From M2408 sp046303515 (GTDB lineage: Bacteria > Bacteroidota > Bacteroidia > Flavobacteriales_D > Crocinitomicaceae): a stretch of 19,812 nucleotides of DNA. Below, piece after piece: positions 8,071 through 17,277 of the stretch; the stretch's first letter is position 1; every line of letters starts with the position of its first letter. The position numbers were made by a program, and so were the translations under genes. A model generated the notes under the pieces. It made no database searches. It had not been told where the DNA came from and worked only from the letters and a program-made list of their open reading frames with translations. The DNA lies in the NCBI GenBank assembly GCA_046303515.1, contig JBKCGI010000014.1, positions 1 through 19,812 on the forward strand, written 5' to 3'.

Positions 8071-9471
8071 TTAATGATGATTAGAATTATCGTGATGAGT
8101 ATCAGGTAAGTTTTTTTGGTATTCACCTGAAGATTTTAGGATTGTTTTCAACTCAGCGATTGGTAATACTGGGAAGAAACGAGCAAACAATAAAAAGAAT
8201 ACAAAGAAGATTCCTATTGTTCCAATATACACACCAATATCAATGTGACTTGGGTAGTGCATAGACCAAGAAGATGGCAAGTAATCTCTGTGGATTGAAG
8301 AAACGATAATTACATAACGCTCAAACCACATACCAATATTTACAACAATTGAAATAAAGAAAGTAAAATATAAACTTCTTCTTAAAGGACGAATCCACAT
8401 CAATTGAGGAGAGATTACGTTACAAGTCATCATTGACCAATATGCCCACCAGTAAGGTCCTGTTGCACGGTTGAAGAAAGCATACGCTTCATATTCAACT
8501 CCAGAATACCATGAAATAAATAACTCAGTAATATAAGCTGTACCAACAATTGATCCAGTAACCATGATTACAATGTTCATGTATTCAACGTGTCTTGTAT
8601 GTATGTATGCTTCTAAGCGCATTGCTTTACGCATAACCAACATCAATGTTTGTACCATCGCAAAACCTGAGAATACCGCACCAGCAACGAAGTATGGAGG
8701 GAAAATCGTAGTATGCCATCCTGGAATAACTGAAGTAGCAAAGTCAAATGATACAATCGAGTGAACCGAGAATACCAAAGGAGTTGCAACACCAGCTAAA
8801 ACTAAAGATACTAATTCAAAACGGTTCCATTGTTTAGCTCTACCAGACCATCCGAAAGATAAGATGGAATACATTTTCTTAGGTATAGGTCTTTTTACTC
8901 TATCTCTTAAAGTTGCAAAATCAGGAATCAAACCAATGTACCAGAAAACTAATGATACAGAAAGGTAAGTTGAAATTGCAAATACGTCCCAAAGTAATGG
9001 AGAGTTAAAGTTAACCCATAAAGATCCAAATTGATTTGGTAAAGGGAATACCCAGTATCCTAACCATAATCGACCCATGTGAATTAAAGGGAAAGTTCCA
9101 GCCATAAATACCGCGAAGATTGTCATCGCTTCAGCAGAACGGTTAATCGCCATTCTCCATTTTTGTCTGAAAAGTAACAATACAGCAGAAATTAATGTTC
9201 CCGCGTGACCAATACCTACCCACCAAACGAAGTTAGTAATATCCCAAGCCCATCCAATGGTTTTGTTCAATCCCCAAACACCAATACCTGTTCCTAAAAG
9301 GTACATGATACAACCAATTCCGTAAAGTCCGATAATCAATGCTATCGCAAACAAAACGTACCATTGTCTTGGTGCCTTATCCTCGATTGGTTTACAAACG
9401 TCCTCAGTAATCTGATGGTACGTTTTGTGACCTAATATAAGAGGTTCTCTAATTGCTGATTCCTTATGCAT
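8071..9471 (-). CDS. actC: Alternative complex III subunit ActC (NrfD-like, quinol-binding)
   Basis: ActC is the NrfD/PsrC-type membrane subunit of ACIII that is thought to hold the quinol oxidation site next to ActB. The 466-residue protein has about ten hydrophobic segments. The GIGHAGTLISA segment, with FRQKWR soon after, is typical of the family, as are the Trp/His/Arg-rich periplasmic-side loops. The C-terminal tail is short and His-rich (HHDNSNHH at the very end). The start is ATG at 9469-9471, 20 bp after actB. Together with ActB it forms a module of the same type as polysulfide reductase (PsrB-PsrC), in which electrons move from quinol in the membrane subunit to Fe-S clusters in the periplasmic one. 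Confidence 0.96.
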   Translation of the reverse strand: MHKESAIREPLILGHKTYHQITEDVCKPIEDKAPRQWYVLFAIALIIGLYGIGCIMYLLGTGIGVWGLNKTIGWAWDITNFVWWVGIGHAGTLISAVLLLFRQKWRMAINRSAEAMTIFAVFMAGTFPLIHMGRLWLGYWVFPLPNQFGSLWVNFNSPLLWDVFAISTYLSVSLVFWYIGLIPDFATLRDRVKRPIPKKMYSILSFGWSGRAKQWNRFELVSLVLAGVATPLVFSVHSIVSFDFATSVIPGWHTTIFPPYFVAGAVFSGFAMVQTLMLVMRKAMRLEAYIHTRHVEYMNIVIMVTGSIVGTAYITELFISWYSGVEYEAYAFFNRATGPYWWAYWSMMTCNVISPQLMWIRPLRRSLYFTFFISIVVNIGMWFERYVIIVSSIHRDYLPSSWSMHYPSHIDIGVYIGTIGIFFVFFLLFARFFPVLPIAELKTILKSSGEYQKNLPDTHHDNSNHH

Positions 9472-9491
9472 TACAAGCTATTTTATTTCGA

Positions 9492-12400
9492 TTAATGATG
9501 AGCTTTATTTTCTTTATGTTCTTTTCCATGAGCTGCGCCATGAGTTGCTGCCTCTGCTTTGATTAAATCATTAAGCATTGGGTTTTTCTCATTACGAATT
9601 TTCATTTTGTACCAAACATTTGGTTTAACACCAACTTCTTCTAAAGCTTGGTAAGCACGTTTATCATTTGCGCTTGCTCTAACCATAGATTTCAAGTCAT
9701 TGTAATCACCAACTGTGATAGCATTTGTAGGACAAACCTCAGCACAAGCTGTAGTAACGTCTCCATCAACTACTGGTCTTGACTCTTTCTTAGCAACTAA
9801 TTTTCCAGCTTGGATTTTTTGTACACAGAAAGAACATTTCTCCATAACCCCACGAGTTCTAACGGTAACGTCTGGATTTAAAACCATACGACCTAAATCA
9901 TCTTGAGCAGGGTTAACTTGAGTGAATTTTTTGTAAGATGGGTAATTAAACCAGTTAAAACGACGTACTTTGTAAGGACAGTTGTTTGCACAATATCTTG
10001 TACCAATACATCTGTTGTAAGCCATTTGGTTTAAACCTTCATTACTATGATTTGTTGCAGCCACAGGACACACAGTCTCACAAGGAGCGTGATTACAGTG
10101 GTGACACATCATTGGCATGTGAATTACTTTTGGATTTTCAGCAGCAATTTCAGCTTTTGCATAATCAAAAGTATCTTTATCTTTACGTAAACCGATTGTT
10201 GCTTCTTCTTCAGATGCGAAATATCTATCGATACGTAACCAGTGCATTTCACGACCTCTTCTTACTTCGTCTTTACCAACAACAGGAACGTTATTTTCAG
10301 ACTGACAAGCAACTAAACAAGATCCACAACCAATACAAGAAGACAAATCAATTGTCATTCCCCAACGGTGTCCAATTTTATCTACTGGATGAGCATCCCA
10401 TAAATCAAATTCATCCATTGGAGCAGAAACGTGATTACCTTCTGCATCTAATTTCTGTAATGTGTATGCTGGATTGTATGCTTCTTTATCGTTTGTTTTG
10501 TATACGTCTAATGAAGTTTCACGAACGATAGAACGACGAGCCATTACCGTATGGTGAATTTGTGTAGCAGCAATAGGATACATTTCACCATCTACTTTTT
10601 TCATTGAACCTGAACAAGTGTAGCTGTATGTTCCATTCTCCATGCAAACCATTTTGAATGCATTTTGACCGATAGCTTTTCTATTTCCTTTTTCGTCAGT
10701 ATCGTGACCTCCGTATTCTTTTGTTTGGAATGCTGCAGAACCAATGTTTTCATTGTTTGCGCCTCTACCGTAACCTAAAGCAATACCAACTGTTCCTGGT
10801 GCTTGACCTGGGGAAGGATAAACTGGAAGTTTCATTTCAACACCACAGAAAGTTACAGAAGCAACATTTAAACCATTTTCTTGGTCAAAAGTTGTTGCAT
10901 AAGAACCTTTCATTTCTGTCGGGTTCATTGTGATGTAGTTATCCCAAGTAACTTTAGAAATTGGATCTGGTAACTCTTGTAACCAAGGGTTGTTTGCTTG
11001 AGTACCAATTCCGATACCAGCCTTTTGGTATAAAATAACTTCTAAACCTTTTCCTGCACCAACTTGAGAAGCTAAACCAGAAAGTGAAGCAGCATTAAAA
11101 GTTGGGTTTGAAGGCGCAACAACAGGCATATCAGAAGATGAATTGTGAACCATCATATTCCAATAAACTGCTGCGTCAGTATATTCTGTTTGCAATGGAA
11201 AACCAAAAGTTGTCCAATTGTTTTTAATCAAATCATAAGCAACTTTAGAATCTTTTCCACCTCTTGAAGCTTTACCTCCCCAAACTAGGAAAGATTCAGT
11301 AGCATGAGCAGTGTTATGTAAAGGTCTAATTGTTGGTTGCGCAATTGCGTAATGATTCATTTTTGGATTAAAATCATTCCAAGCTTCTAAAGAATGGTGA
11401 TCTGGAGCAACATACTTACATAAGCTTGCAGTTTCATCAGCATAGGCAGCTAAAGAAACAGTTAAACCAATATTTTTAAGTGCTTTACCAAATTTATCAC
11501 CGTTAGCTAAGGTATAAACTGGATTTACTCCGTAAAAAATAACAGCTCCTGGATTTTTACCAGCAACAACATCCGCAACAAACTTATTCATTTTTGCATC
11601 TTGCGAAGCAAACATGTTAATTGGATTGTTTACGTTTATAGTTTTAGAATAAGATCCTAAAACCGAGTTTAATTTATTTGCTAAAATTTGAACTGCTTTG
11701 TTATTTGAACCAGCAACAACAATTGACTCACCTTTCGATTTCATCAATTCTGCAGCAGCCATATCAGCAACTTTAGTAGCCTCAGGACTCAATTTAGTAT
11801 TTACTCCTGTATTTACACCAAACTTAGCTAATAAATAAGCTAAAACATTTGCTTCTTCAGAAGGTTTAATCATCCCTCTGTAGTCTGCATTTGAACCAGA
11901 GATTGACATAATTGTCTCAAATTGGAAATGTTTAGACATCCAATCATTATCTGGCATTCTTGTTTGAGCGTATTGTGTTTGGTATTCATTTGACAACAAC
12001 CAAGTTCCTAAGAAATCTGCACCAACAGAAACAATCGTTTTTGCTTTAGAGAAATCATAATCAGGAATAATACCATCATTTGTTGGTACATTTCCAATTG
12101 TTAAACCAAAAGATTCTTTATTTGCAGCACGCATACCAGCATAAGAAACTGCATCGTATTGAATATGGTCGAATGCCATTCCTGCAACATCACCACCATT
12201 TACATGCATTTTAAACATATCGATAGCAGCTTGCGTTGAAGGAGAAATAATTGTATTGGATACCAAAACAACTTTTCCTTTTTTAGCAATTACATCATTT
12301 AACTTTGATTTGATATCACCATCGACATCTGACCAATTTTTTGTTTTACCTCCAATTGTTGGATTCATCAAACGAGCTGAATCGTATAAAGGTAAAACTG

Positions 12401-12815
12401 AAGCAATAATTTGCGGATTTGTAGCACCTTTCGTAAATCCAAAGTCTTTATTTCCTTTAATAAAGATCGGACGACCTTCACGTGTTTTAACCAAAATACT
12501 TGCATAAGATACACCATCATAATAAGTTGATGCATACCATGTTGGCATACCTGGAGTTACGTTTTCAGGTTTATTTACGTAAGGAATTGCCTTAACAACT
12601 GGCGCTTCACAAGCGGCAACAGTAGCAGCGGCAACACTAAATCCTAAGAATTTTAAAAAATCTCTTCTTCCTGTTGAACTTTCTTTTAAATTATCATCTG
12701 AAAGAAATTCGTCAACTGACATGGATTGAGGAAATTCTTGGTCTCTTTGTTGCAAGAACTCAGGAGTTTCTTTTAATTCTTCAAGACCTTTCCAATATTT
12801 TCTATTCATTTCCAT
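9492..12815 (-). CDS. actB: Alternative complex III subunit ActB (Fe-S subunit, Tat-exported)
   Basis: ActB is the large periplasmic subunit of ACIII, combining a molybdopterin-oxidoreductase-like region that lacks a metal cofactor with a PsrB-like ferredoxin region. The 1107-residue protein has a twin-arginine signal (R50-R51 in GRRDFLKFLG) followed by an Ala-rich stretch ending at Cys69, a candidate lipid anchor. The C-terminal third holds 15 Fe-S cysteines: 827, 830, 833, 837; 904, 907, 912, 916; 936, 942, 946; 994, 997; 1024, 1028. Four, four, three and four ligands predict three [4Fe-4S] and one [3Fe-4S] cluster, as known for ACIII. The unusually long segment before the twin-arginine pair (about 49 residues) is typical of ActB. 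The C-terminus is His-rich (HGAAHGKEHKENKAHH). It follows actA by 39 bp. Confidence 0.97.
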   Translation of the reverse strand: MEMNRKYWKGLEELKETPEFLQQRDQEFPQSMSVDEFLSDDNLKESSTGRRDFLKFLGFSVAAATVAACEAPVVKAIPYVNKPENVTPGMPTWYASTYYDGVSYASILVKTREGRPIFIKGNKDFGFTKGATNPQIIASVLPLYDSARLMNPTIGGKTKNWSDVDGDIKSKLNDVIAKKGKVVLVSNTIISPSTQAAIDMFKMHVNGGDVAGMAFDHIQYDAVSYAGMRAANKESFGLTIGNVPTNDGIIPDYDFSKAKTIVSVGADFLGTWLLSNEYQTQYAQTRMPDNDWMSKHFQFETIMSISGSNADYRGMIKPSEEANVLAYLLAKFGVNTGVNTKLSPEATKVADMAAAELMKSKGESIVVAGSNNKAVQILANKLNSVLGSYSKTINVNNPINMFASQDAKMNKFVADVVAGKNPGAVIFYGVNPVYTLANGDKFGKALKNIGLTVSLAAYADETASLCKYVAPDHHSLEAWNDFNPKMNHYAIAQPTIRPLHNTAHATESFLVWGGKASRGGKDSKVAYDLIKNNWTTFGFPLQTEYTDAAVYWNMMVHNSSSDMPVVAPSNPTFNAASLSGLASQVGAGKGLEVILYQKAGIGIGTQANNPWLQELPDPISKVTWDNYITMNPTEMKGSYATTFDQENGLNVASVTFCGVEMKLPVYPSPGQAPGTVGIALGYGRGANNENIGSAAFQTKEYGGHDTDEKGNRKAIGQNAFKMVCMENGTYSYTCSGSMKKVDGEMYPIAATQIHHTVMARRSIVRETSLDVYKTNDKEAYNPAYTLQKLDAEGNHVSAPMDEFDLWDAHPVDKIGHRWGMTIDLSSCIGCGSCLVACQSENNVPVVGKDEVRRGREMHWLRIDRYFASEEEATIGLRKDKDTFDYAKAEIAAENPKVIHMPMMCHHCNHAPCETVCPVAATNHSNEGLNQMAYNRCIGTRYCANNCPYKVRRFNWFNYPSYKKFTQVNPAQDDLGRMVLNPDVTVRTRGVMEKCSFCVQKIQAGKLVAKKESRPVVDGDVTTACAEVCPTNAITVGDYNDLKSMVRASANDKRAYQALEEVGVKPNVWYKMKIRNEKNPMLNDLIKAEAATHGAAHGKEHKENKAHH

Positions 12816-12841
12816 ATGCTTTTAAGCCTTCTCTGTAATTA

Positions 12842-12867
12842 TTAATAGTGACAATTAGTAGTGACAT
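12842..12867. repeat. Tandem duplication of the actA 3' end
   Basis: Two copies of a 13-bp unit lie end to end, TTAATAGTGACA and TTAGTAGTGACA on the plus strand, offset by 13 bp with one mismatch. On the coding strand the upstream copy is the last codons of actA (Cys-His-Tyr-stop, the end of the final haem motif), and the second repeats this Cys-His-Tyr-stop series just past the real stop in a shifted frame. It looks like a slippage duplication that left the protein intact. Confidence 0.7.
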
Positions 12868-14225
12868 TTAGCACATTCCCAACCACCTAATTCTTTTACT
12901 GTTACTTTTCCGTCTTCCAAATATTTACTGTATAATTTTTTATCATTATTCAATAAACGTCTGTGAATTTCATTGTAGTAACCATCAACAGCATCACCTT
13001 TCATTTTGGTATTGATTGGACCTTCAGTAATAGCTTTTTCGCCATGACATTCGATACACCATCCCATTGTTAAAGTTGGTCTAGTTAAAACAACGTTGCC
13101 TTCAATTTTATTCAATTCAGAAACTGGTTGCACTTGAGCAGTTTCTTTTTGTTTTGTCATATCACCGTGACATTGCTTACAATCAACTCCACCAACAACG
13201 ACGTGTTGAGAGTGATTAAAATAAACGTGATCAGGTAAAACGTGAACTTTATTCCACTTGATTGGAGTAGATTTTCCAGTATAAGAACCAGCACCTTCAG
13301 TTGACCAACCTGCAGCAGCGTAAATTTTAGCAATTTGCTCTTGCTGAGCAGGTGTACGTCCATTTACTTGCTTGTGACAGTTCATACAAACATTCACTGT
13401 TGGTAAACCTGCAGATTTTGATTTTGTAACTGAGTTATGACAATACTTACAATCAATCCCGTTAACTCCAGTATGAATGTCATGAGGGAATGCGATTGGT
13501 TGTGATGGATGATAATCTTCCACGACACCAATTTCACCTAGACCTTGAAAACCAGCTACTATTAATGCAACCGCGGTAATTAAAATACCAACACCCACAT
13601 AACGTTTGTTTTTCCAATGCCAAGCTCTTAACTCTTGCCCATAAGTTTGTGCTTCAACTTCACCGCTCTCATCTTCGTTTACAGCTGATTTTAACTGACG
13701 ACGAACACCAGAAACAGCAGCGATAATGATTGCAAAAATCAAAGCTAACATTACCCAAACCCACGTTGAACTTCCTTCTTCTTCAGTTTCTTCAACACCT
13801 GTTGCAGCACCGTCTGTTGTTCCACCATCAGCTGGAGCAGCAGCAGGATCTGGCTGAGCATCCACCCAATCAAATATTGCTGTGATTTCTTCTGCTTTCA
13901 ATTCAGGAAAAACCTGCATCGCTGTAGGAGCCCATGTTGAAACTGTTTGCGCGTAAGGATCTGAAGCAGCAGCAGCTTGCCAGTTATTTACCCATTGATT
14001 AATAGAACCGTCTTTAGCTCCGCCATCAGCCCATTTTTTACGAACTTCAAACAATTTTGGACCAGTTCCATTTTTGTGAGGTTGGTGACAAGTAGCACAT
14101 TTTGCTTTGAAAAGTGCTTCACCTTGCGCATTTGCGTTAAAAGTTCCAGTCAACAACAATACCGTCGTTGCACTGAAACACCAGGTTTTTATACTTCTAA
14201 ACATCTGATTTATAGATATCTTCAT
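12855..14225 (-). CDS. actA: Alternative complex III subunit ActA, monohaem plus pentahaem cytochrome c
   Basis: ActA is the multihaem cytochrome c subunit that carries electrons out of ACIII. The 456-residue protein has a Sec signal peptide ending near residue 34 (ANAQ), then an N-terminal class I cytochrome domain with CATCH at 43-47 and a plausible axial Met at 103. An acidic Ala/Asp/Glu-rich linker (about 127-150), two membrane segments (about 154-173 and 209-226) and a pentahaem domain follow, the last with CKYCH at 259, CMNCH at 280, CKQCH at 349, CIECH at 390 and CAKCH at 451. The basic loop between the membrane segments should be cytoplasmic, placing both haem domains in the periplasm. 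Six CxxCH motifs instead of five point to a fusion with a cytochrome that may hand electrons to CoxB. It is the first gene of the operon, preceded by a promoter-like box. Confidence 0.95.
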   Translation of the reverse strand: MKISINQMFRSIKTWCFSATTVLLLTGTFNANAQGEALFKAKCATCHQPHKNGTGPKLFEVRKKWADGGAKDGSINQWVNNWQAAAASDPYAQTVSTWAPTAMQVFPELKAEEITAIFDWVDAQPDPAAAPADGGTTDGAATGVEETEEEGSSTWVWVMLALIFAIIIAAVSGVRRQLKSAVNEDESGEVEAQTYGQELRAWHWKNKRYVGVGILITAVALIVAGFQGLGEIGVVEDYHPSQPIAFPHDIHTGVNGIDCKYCHNSVTKSKSAGLPTVNVCMNCHKQVNGRTPAQQEQIAKIYAAAGWSTEGAGSYTGKSTPIKWNKVHVLPDHVYFNHSQHVVVGGVDCKQCHGDMTKQKETAQVQPVSELNKIEGNVVLTRPTLTMGWCIECHGEKAITEGPINTKMKGDAVDGYYNEIHRRLLNNDKKLYSKYLEDGKVTVKELGGWECAKCHY

Positions 14226-14433
14226 TTAAAATCTTTTTTGTCTTATGTCCTAAAAACACTTTATGACGGTGACAAATTTAATATATCAAATAAATTAAAT
14301 GACATTTTTGTGACAAATTTCTACAAAAGTTTATTAATTTAGAATGTTTCTAAATAAATGTTAAATTTGTGAATAAGTCGTATCATTTGTTTATAAGATA
14401 TGTTAAATTTATAATTTGCTCATTTGCAAAAAT
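14226..14433. other. Intergenic region between polA and actA
   Basis: This 208-bp, very AT-rich gap is the only sizeable break before the respiratory operon and is the natural place for its promoter and any control sites. It holds one good leftward -7 box at 14273-14280. I see no clear terminator for polA: the best hairpin after its stop, TTTGC paired with GCAAA near 14418-14430, has only five pairs. No coding frame or RNA gene is supported. Confidence 0.6.
14273..14280 (-). promoter_or_regulatory. Probable act-cox operon -7 box (TAAATTTG)
   Basis: The minus strand reads TAAATTTG, matching the Bacteroidota -7 consensus TAnnTTTG. Transcription would start near 14267 and give a leader of about 40 nt before the actA ATG. 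No clear -33 TTG is found at 17-23 bp, so the match rests on one box and on its position in front of an eight-gene operon. Confidence 0.45.
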
Positions 14434-17241
14434 TTAATGCGCCTCTAACCAATTCTTAGCACATTTTGCTTCAACTTGCATCGGAACAACTAAGTCAATT
14501 GCTTGCTCCATAGCGTTCACAACTAATTTCTGCATTAATTCAACTTCGGAATTCTCCACTTCAAAAACCAACTCATCATGCACTTGCAGTAACAATCTTG
14601 ATTTCACATTAGCTACTTGCATTGCTTTGTCCACTTCTATCATTGCTAATTTGATTATATCTGCTGCAGAACCTTGAATTGGAGCATTAACTGCATTTCT
14701 TTCTGCGAAACCTCTGACAATTGCATTTGCGGAGTTAATATCACTTAAATATCTACGACGTTTCATGATCGTTTCTACATAACCTAATTCTCTGGCATCA
14801 TTGACAACTTTATCCATATAGGTTTTAATTGTTCCGAATTGCTCAAAATAAGCATCAATAATTCCCTTGGCTTCTGTTCTTGAAATACCAAGGTTTTGTG
14901 CTAAACCAAAAGCAGATTGCCCATAAATAATTCCAAAGTTGACAGCTTTAGCAGCACTTCTTTGTTCCCGACTAACCTCATCAATTGGAATATGATACAC
15001 ATTTGCGGCAGTTGCAGCGTGAATATCTTTCCCTTCCTGAAAAGCTTGAATCATATTAGGGTCATTACTCAAGGCTGCAATAATTCTTAATTCGATTTGA
15101 GAATAATCGGCAGCCATCAACTGATAATTTTCATTTTTAGCAATGAAGGCTTTTCGAATTTCTTTTCCTTTATTTGTTCGAATAGGAATATTCTGCAAAT
15201 TTGGATTATTAGAACTCAAACGACCCGTTGCTGTGACTGTTTGCATAAAATGCGAATGCACACGACCATCTTTTAAAATCAACAAAGGAAGAGGATCAAC
15301 ATATGTACTTTTTAGTTTTTTACATTGACGGTACTCTAAAATCAAATTGATAATCGGATGATCATTTTTATATTGTTCTAAAGCATCCTCTGAAGTTTGA
15401 TATTGACCAGTTTTGGTTTTTTTGGCTTTAGCAGAAATTTTCATCACATCGAATAAAACTTCGCCTAATTGTTTTGGAGAATCTAAATTGAAATCCATAC
15501 CCGCCAATTCTTTCACTTGCGTTTCCAAAGATTTGGATTCTTCCTCTAATTGTTTTGAAAAATTATTTAAATGTGGAATATCAATAGCGATTCCTGCACG
15601 TTCCATCTTGGCAAGAACTTTCACCAAAGGCATTTCCATGTTATAAAACAAGTCCTTTAAATGTTCCTTCTGGATTTCTGGTTCAAACAATTTTTTCAAT
15701 TGAAAGGTAATATCTGCATCTTCGGCAGCGTAATCAACAATCTCTTTTGGATCTAAATCACGCATATTGCCTTGATTTTTGCCTTTTTTACCTAAAAGAG
15801 TTTCAATTGAAATCGGTTTATAGTTTAGATAATATTCACTCAAAAAGTCCATTCCTTGCTTTGATTCAGGTTGAATTAAATAATGCGCAACCATGGTGTC
15901 AAACAAAGGACCTTTTACTTCTAAATCATAATTTTTCAGAACTTGCAAATCATATTTAATGTTGTGAGCAATTTTTTCAATTGTTTCATTTTCAAAAAAT
16001 GGACGGAACTGATCTACAATTGCTTGACTTTCTTTTTGATCTTCGGGACAAACTACATAATATCCTTCTTTTTCCTTAAAAGAGAAAGCAATTCCAACCA
16101 ATTCAGCCTCCAAAGCTTCGATATTTGTTGTTTCAGTATCAAAACAAACTTCTTTTTGCTCTAACAATAATTTCAACAAATGTGCTCGTTCTTCAGCAGT
16201 ATCAACTAGGTGATATTTCGCTTTTTCAGTTGCTAAAGTTTTATAGGTTCTGGTTTCAATTGGTGTTTGTTCTTCGATTAAACTTTGTGAACCAAATAAA
16301 TCCAATTGACTATCGTCTTTTTTTGCGGTGCCTGAAGCAGAAACAACAATTTCTTCACCAATTACTCTTTTCGCTAAATTTCTAAATTCCAATTCGGTAA
16401 AAATATCGCGAATTTTATCTGCATCCGGTGGACACATAATTAAAGCTTCAGGGTCAAAAACAACATCAACATCCGTAATGATTGTCGCTAACATTTTTGA
16501 CAAAATCCCTTGATCAGCGAAATTGATGACGTTTTCTTGTTGTTTTCCTTTTAATTCATGCGCATTAGCAATTAAATTCTCAACTGAACCGTATTTTTGA
16601 ATCAATAACTTAGAAGTTTTTTCACCAATACCAGGAATTCCAGGAATGTTATCGGCAGCATCTCCCCATAAACCTAAAATATCAATTACTTTAATTGGGT
16701 CATCAACCTCAAATTTTTCACAAACTTCAGCTACTCCTAATACCGAAGCAGGATCTCCTCCTCTACCCGGTTTATAAATAAATGATTTTTCAGTAACCAA
16801 TTGACCGAAATCTTTATCAGGAGTCATCATATACGTATAATAACCTTCTTTTTCCGCGATTTTTGCCAAAGTTCCGATTACATCATCCGCTTCATAACCT
16901 TCTTTCATCAAAATTGGAATATTGAAAGCTTCAATGATTCGTTTGATTGGTTCAATCATGGCACGCAAATCTTCAGGCATTTCTTGACGATGCGCTTTGT
17001 AGGCCGCAAAATCTTCCGTACGATTAGATGCACCACCTGGAGGATCAAAAACTACTGCCAAATGTGTTGGCTCTTCTTTTTTTATTACATCAATTAAGGC
17101 ATTCGTAAAACCAAAGGCAGCAGATGTATTTTGTCCTTTTGAATTGACACGTGGATTCTTTGCAAATGCAAAATAGGCTCTATATATAAGTGCAAAAGCA
17201 TCTAAGAGGAATAATTTTTTTTCGTGTTGTGGTGTTAACAT
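14434..17241 (-). CDS. polA: DNA polymerase I
   Basis: PolA fills gaps and removes RNA primers during lagging-strand replication and repair. The 935-residue protein has the full three-domain plan. The 5'-3' exonuclease domain covers about 1-300, including D119-D120 in the EADD motif and the GIPGIGEKT helix-hairpin-helix. The 3'-5' exonuclease domain (about 340-530) keeps its acidic residues: D368/E370 in DTE, D431 in HNIKYD, and Y504/D508 in YAAED, so proofreading should be active, unlike in Taq-type enzymes. In the polymerase domain, motif A is DYSQIELR from D712, motif B runs R761-x3-K765-x3-F769-x3-Y773-G, and motif C is VHDE at 887-890. The start is ATG at 17239-17241; a run of heptamer repeats begins 9 bp upstream. 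It is transcribed leftward, divergently from the acyltransferase. Confidence 0.98.
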   Translation of the reverse strand: MLTPQHEKKLFLLDAFALIYRAYFAFAKNPRVNSKGQNTSAAFGFTNALIDVIKKEEPTHLAVVFDPPGGASNRTEDFAAYKAHRQEMPEDLRAMIEPIKRIIEAFNIPILMKEGYEADDVIGTLAKIAEKEGYYTYMMTPDKDFGQLVTEKSFIYKPGRGGDPASVLGVAEVCEKFEVDDPIKVIDILGLWGDAADNIPGIPGIGEKTSKLLIQKYGSVENLIANAHELKGKQQENVINFADQGILSKMLATIITDVDVVFDPEALIMCPPDADKIRDIFTELEFRNLAKRVIGEEIVVSASGTAKKDDSQLDLFGSQSLIEEQTPIETRTYKTLATEKAKYHLVDTAEERAHLLKLLLEQKEVCFDTETTNIEALEAELVGIAFSFKEKEGYYVVCPEDQKESQAIVDQFRPFFENETIEKIAHNIKYDLQVLKNYDLEVKGPLFDTMVAHYLIQPESKQGMDFLSEYYLNYKPISIETLLGKKGKNQGNMRDLDPKEIVDYAAEDADITFQLKKLFEPEIQKEHLKDLFYNMEMPLVKVLAKMERAGIAIDIPHLNNFSKQLEEESKSLETQVKELAGMDFNLDSPKQLGEVLFDVMKISAKAKKTKTGQYQTSEDALEQYKNDHPIINLILEYRQCKKLKSTYVDPLPLLILKDGRVHSHFMQTVTATGRLSSNNPNLQNIPIRTNKGKEIRKAFIAKNENYQLMAADYSQIELRIIAALSNDPNMIQAFQEGKDIHAATAANVYHIPIDEVSREQRSAAKAVNFGIIYGQSAFGLAQNLGISRTEAKGIIDAYFEQFGTIKTYMDKVVNDARELGYVETIMKRRRYLSDINSANAIVRGFAERNAVNAPIQGSAADIIKLAMIEVDKAMQVANVKSRLLLQVHDELVFEVENSEVELMQKLVVNAMEQAIDLVVPMQVEAKCAKNWLEAH

Positions 17242-17249
17242 ATGATACT

Positions 17250-17277
17250 AGTTATTAGTTTTTAGTTAGGAGTTATC
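17250..17277. repeat. Four heptamer tandem repeats next to the polA start
   Basis: Four 7-bp units follow each other without gaps: AGTTATT, AGTTTTT, AGTTAGG, AGTTATC. All share AGTT and differ in the last three bases. The array starts 9 bp upstream of the polA ATG and runs into the palindromic element at 17276-17298. It may be decayed microsatellite DNA or part of an interspersed repeat; it would lie in the polA 5' leader or promoter. Confidence 0.6.

Noticed and set aside
9986..10531. A 181-codon open frame on the plus strand
   Set aside because: It lies wholly antisense to the Fe-S part of actB; its Leu/His/Gln-rich, low-complexity translation is what the reverse of this gene gives.
9492..12815. 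ActB as a true molybdopterin enzyme
   Set aside because: The operon context and the PsrB-like 15-cysteine tail fit ACIII ActB, whose molybdopterin-like domain has no cofactor; the N-terminal region shows no Fe-S cysteine group before the domain as in catalytic family members.
14380..14433. A terminator for polA
   Set aside because: The best pairing is five base pairs with no T-run worth the name, so it is not called.
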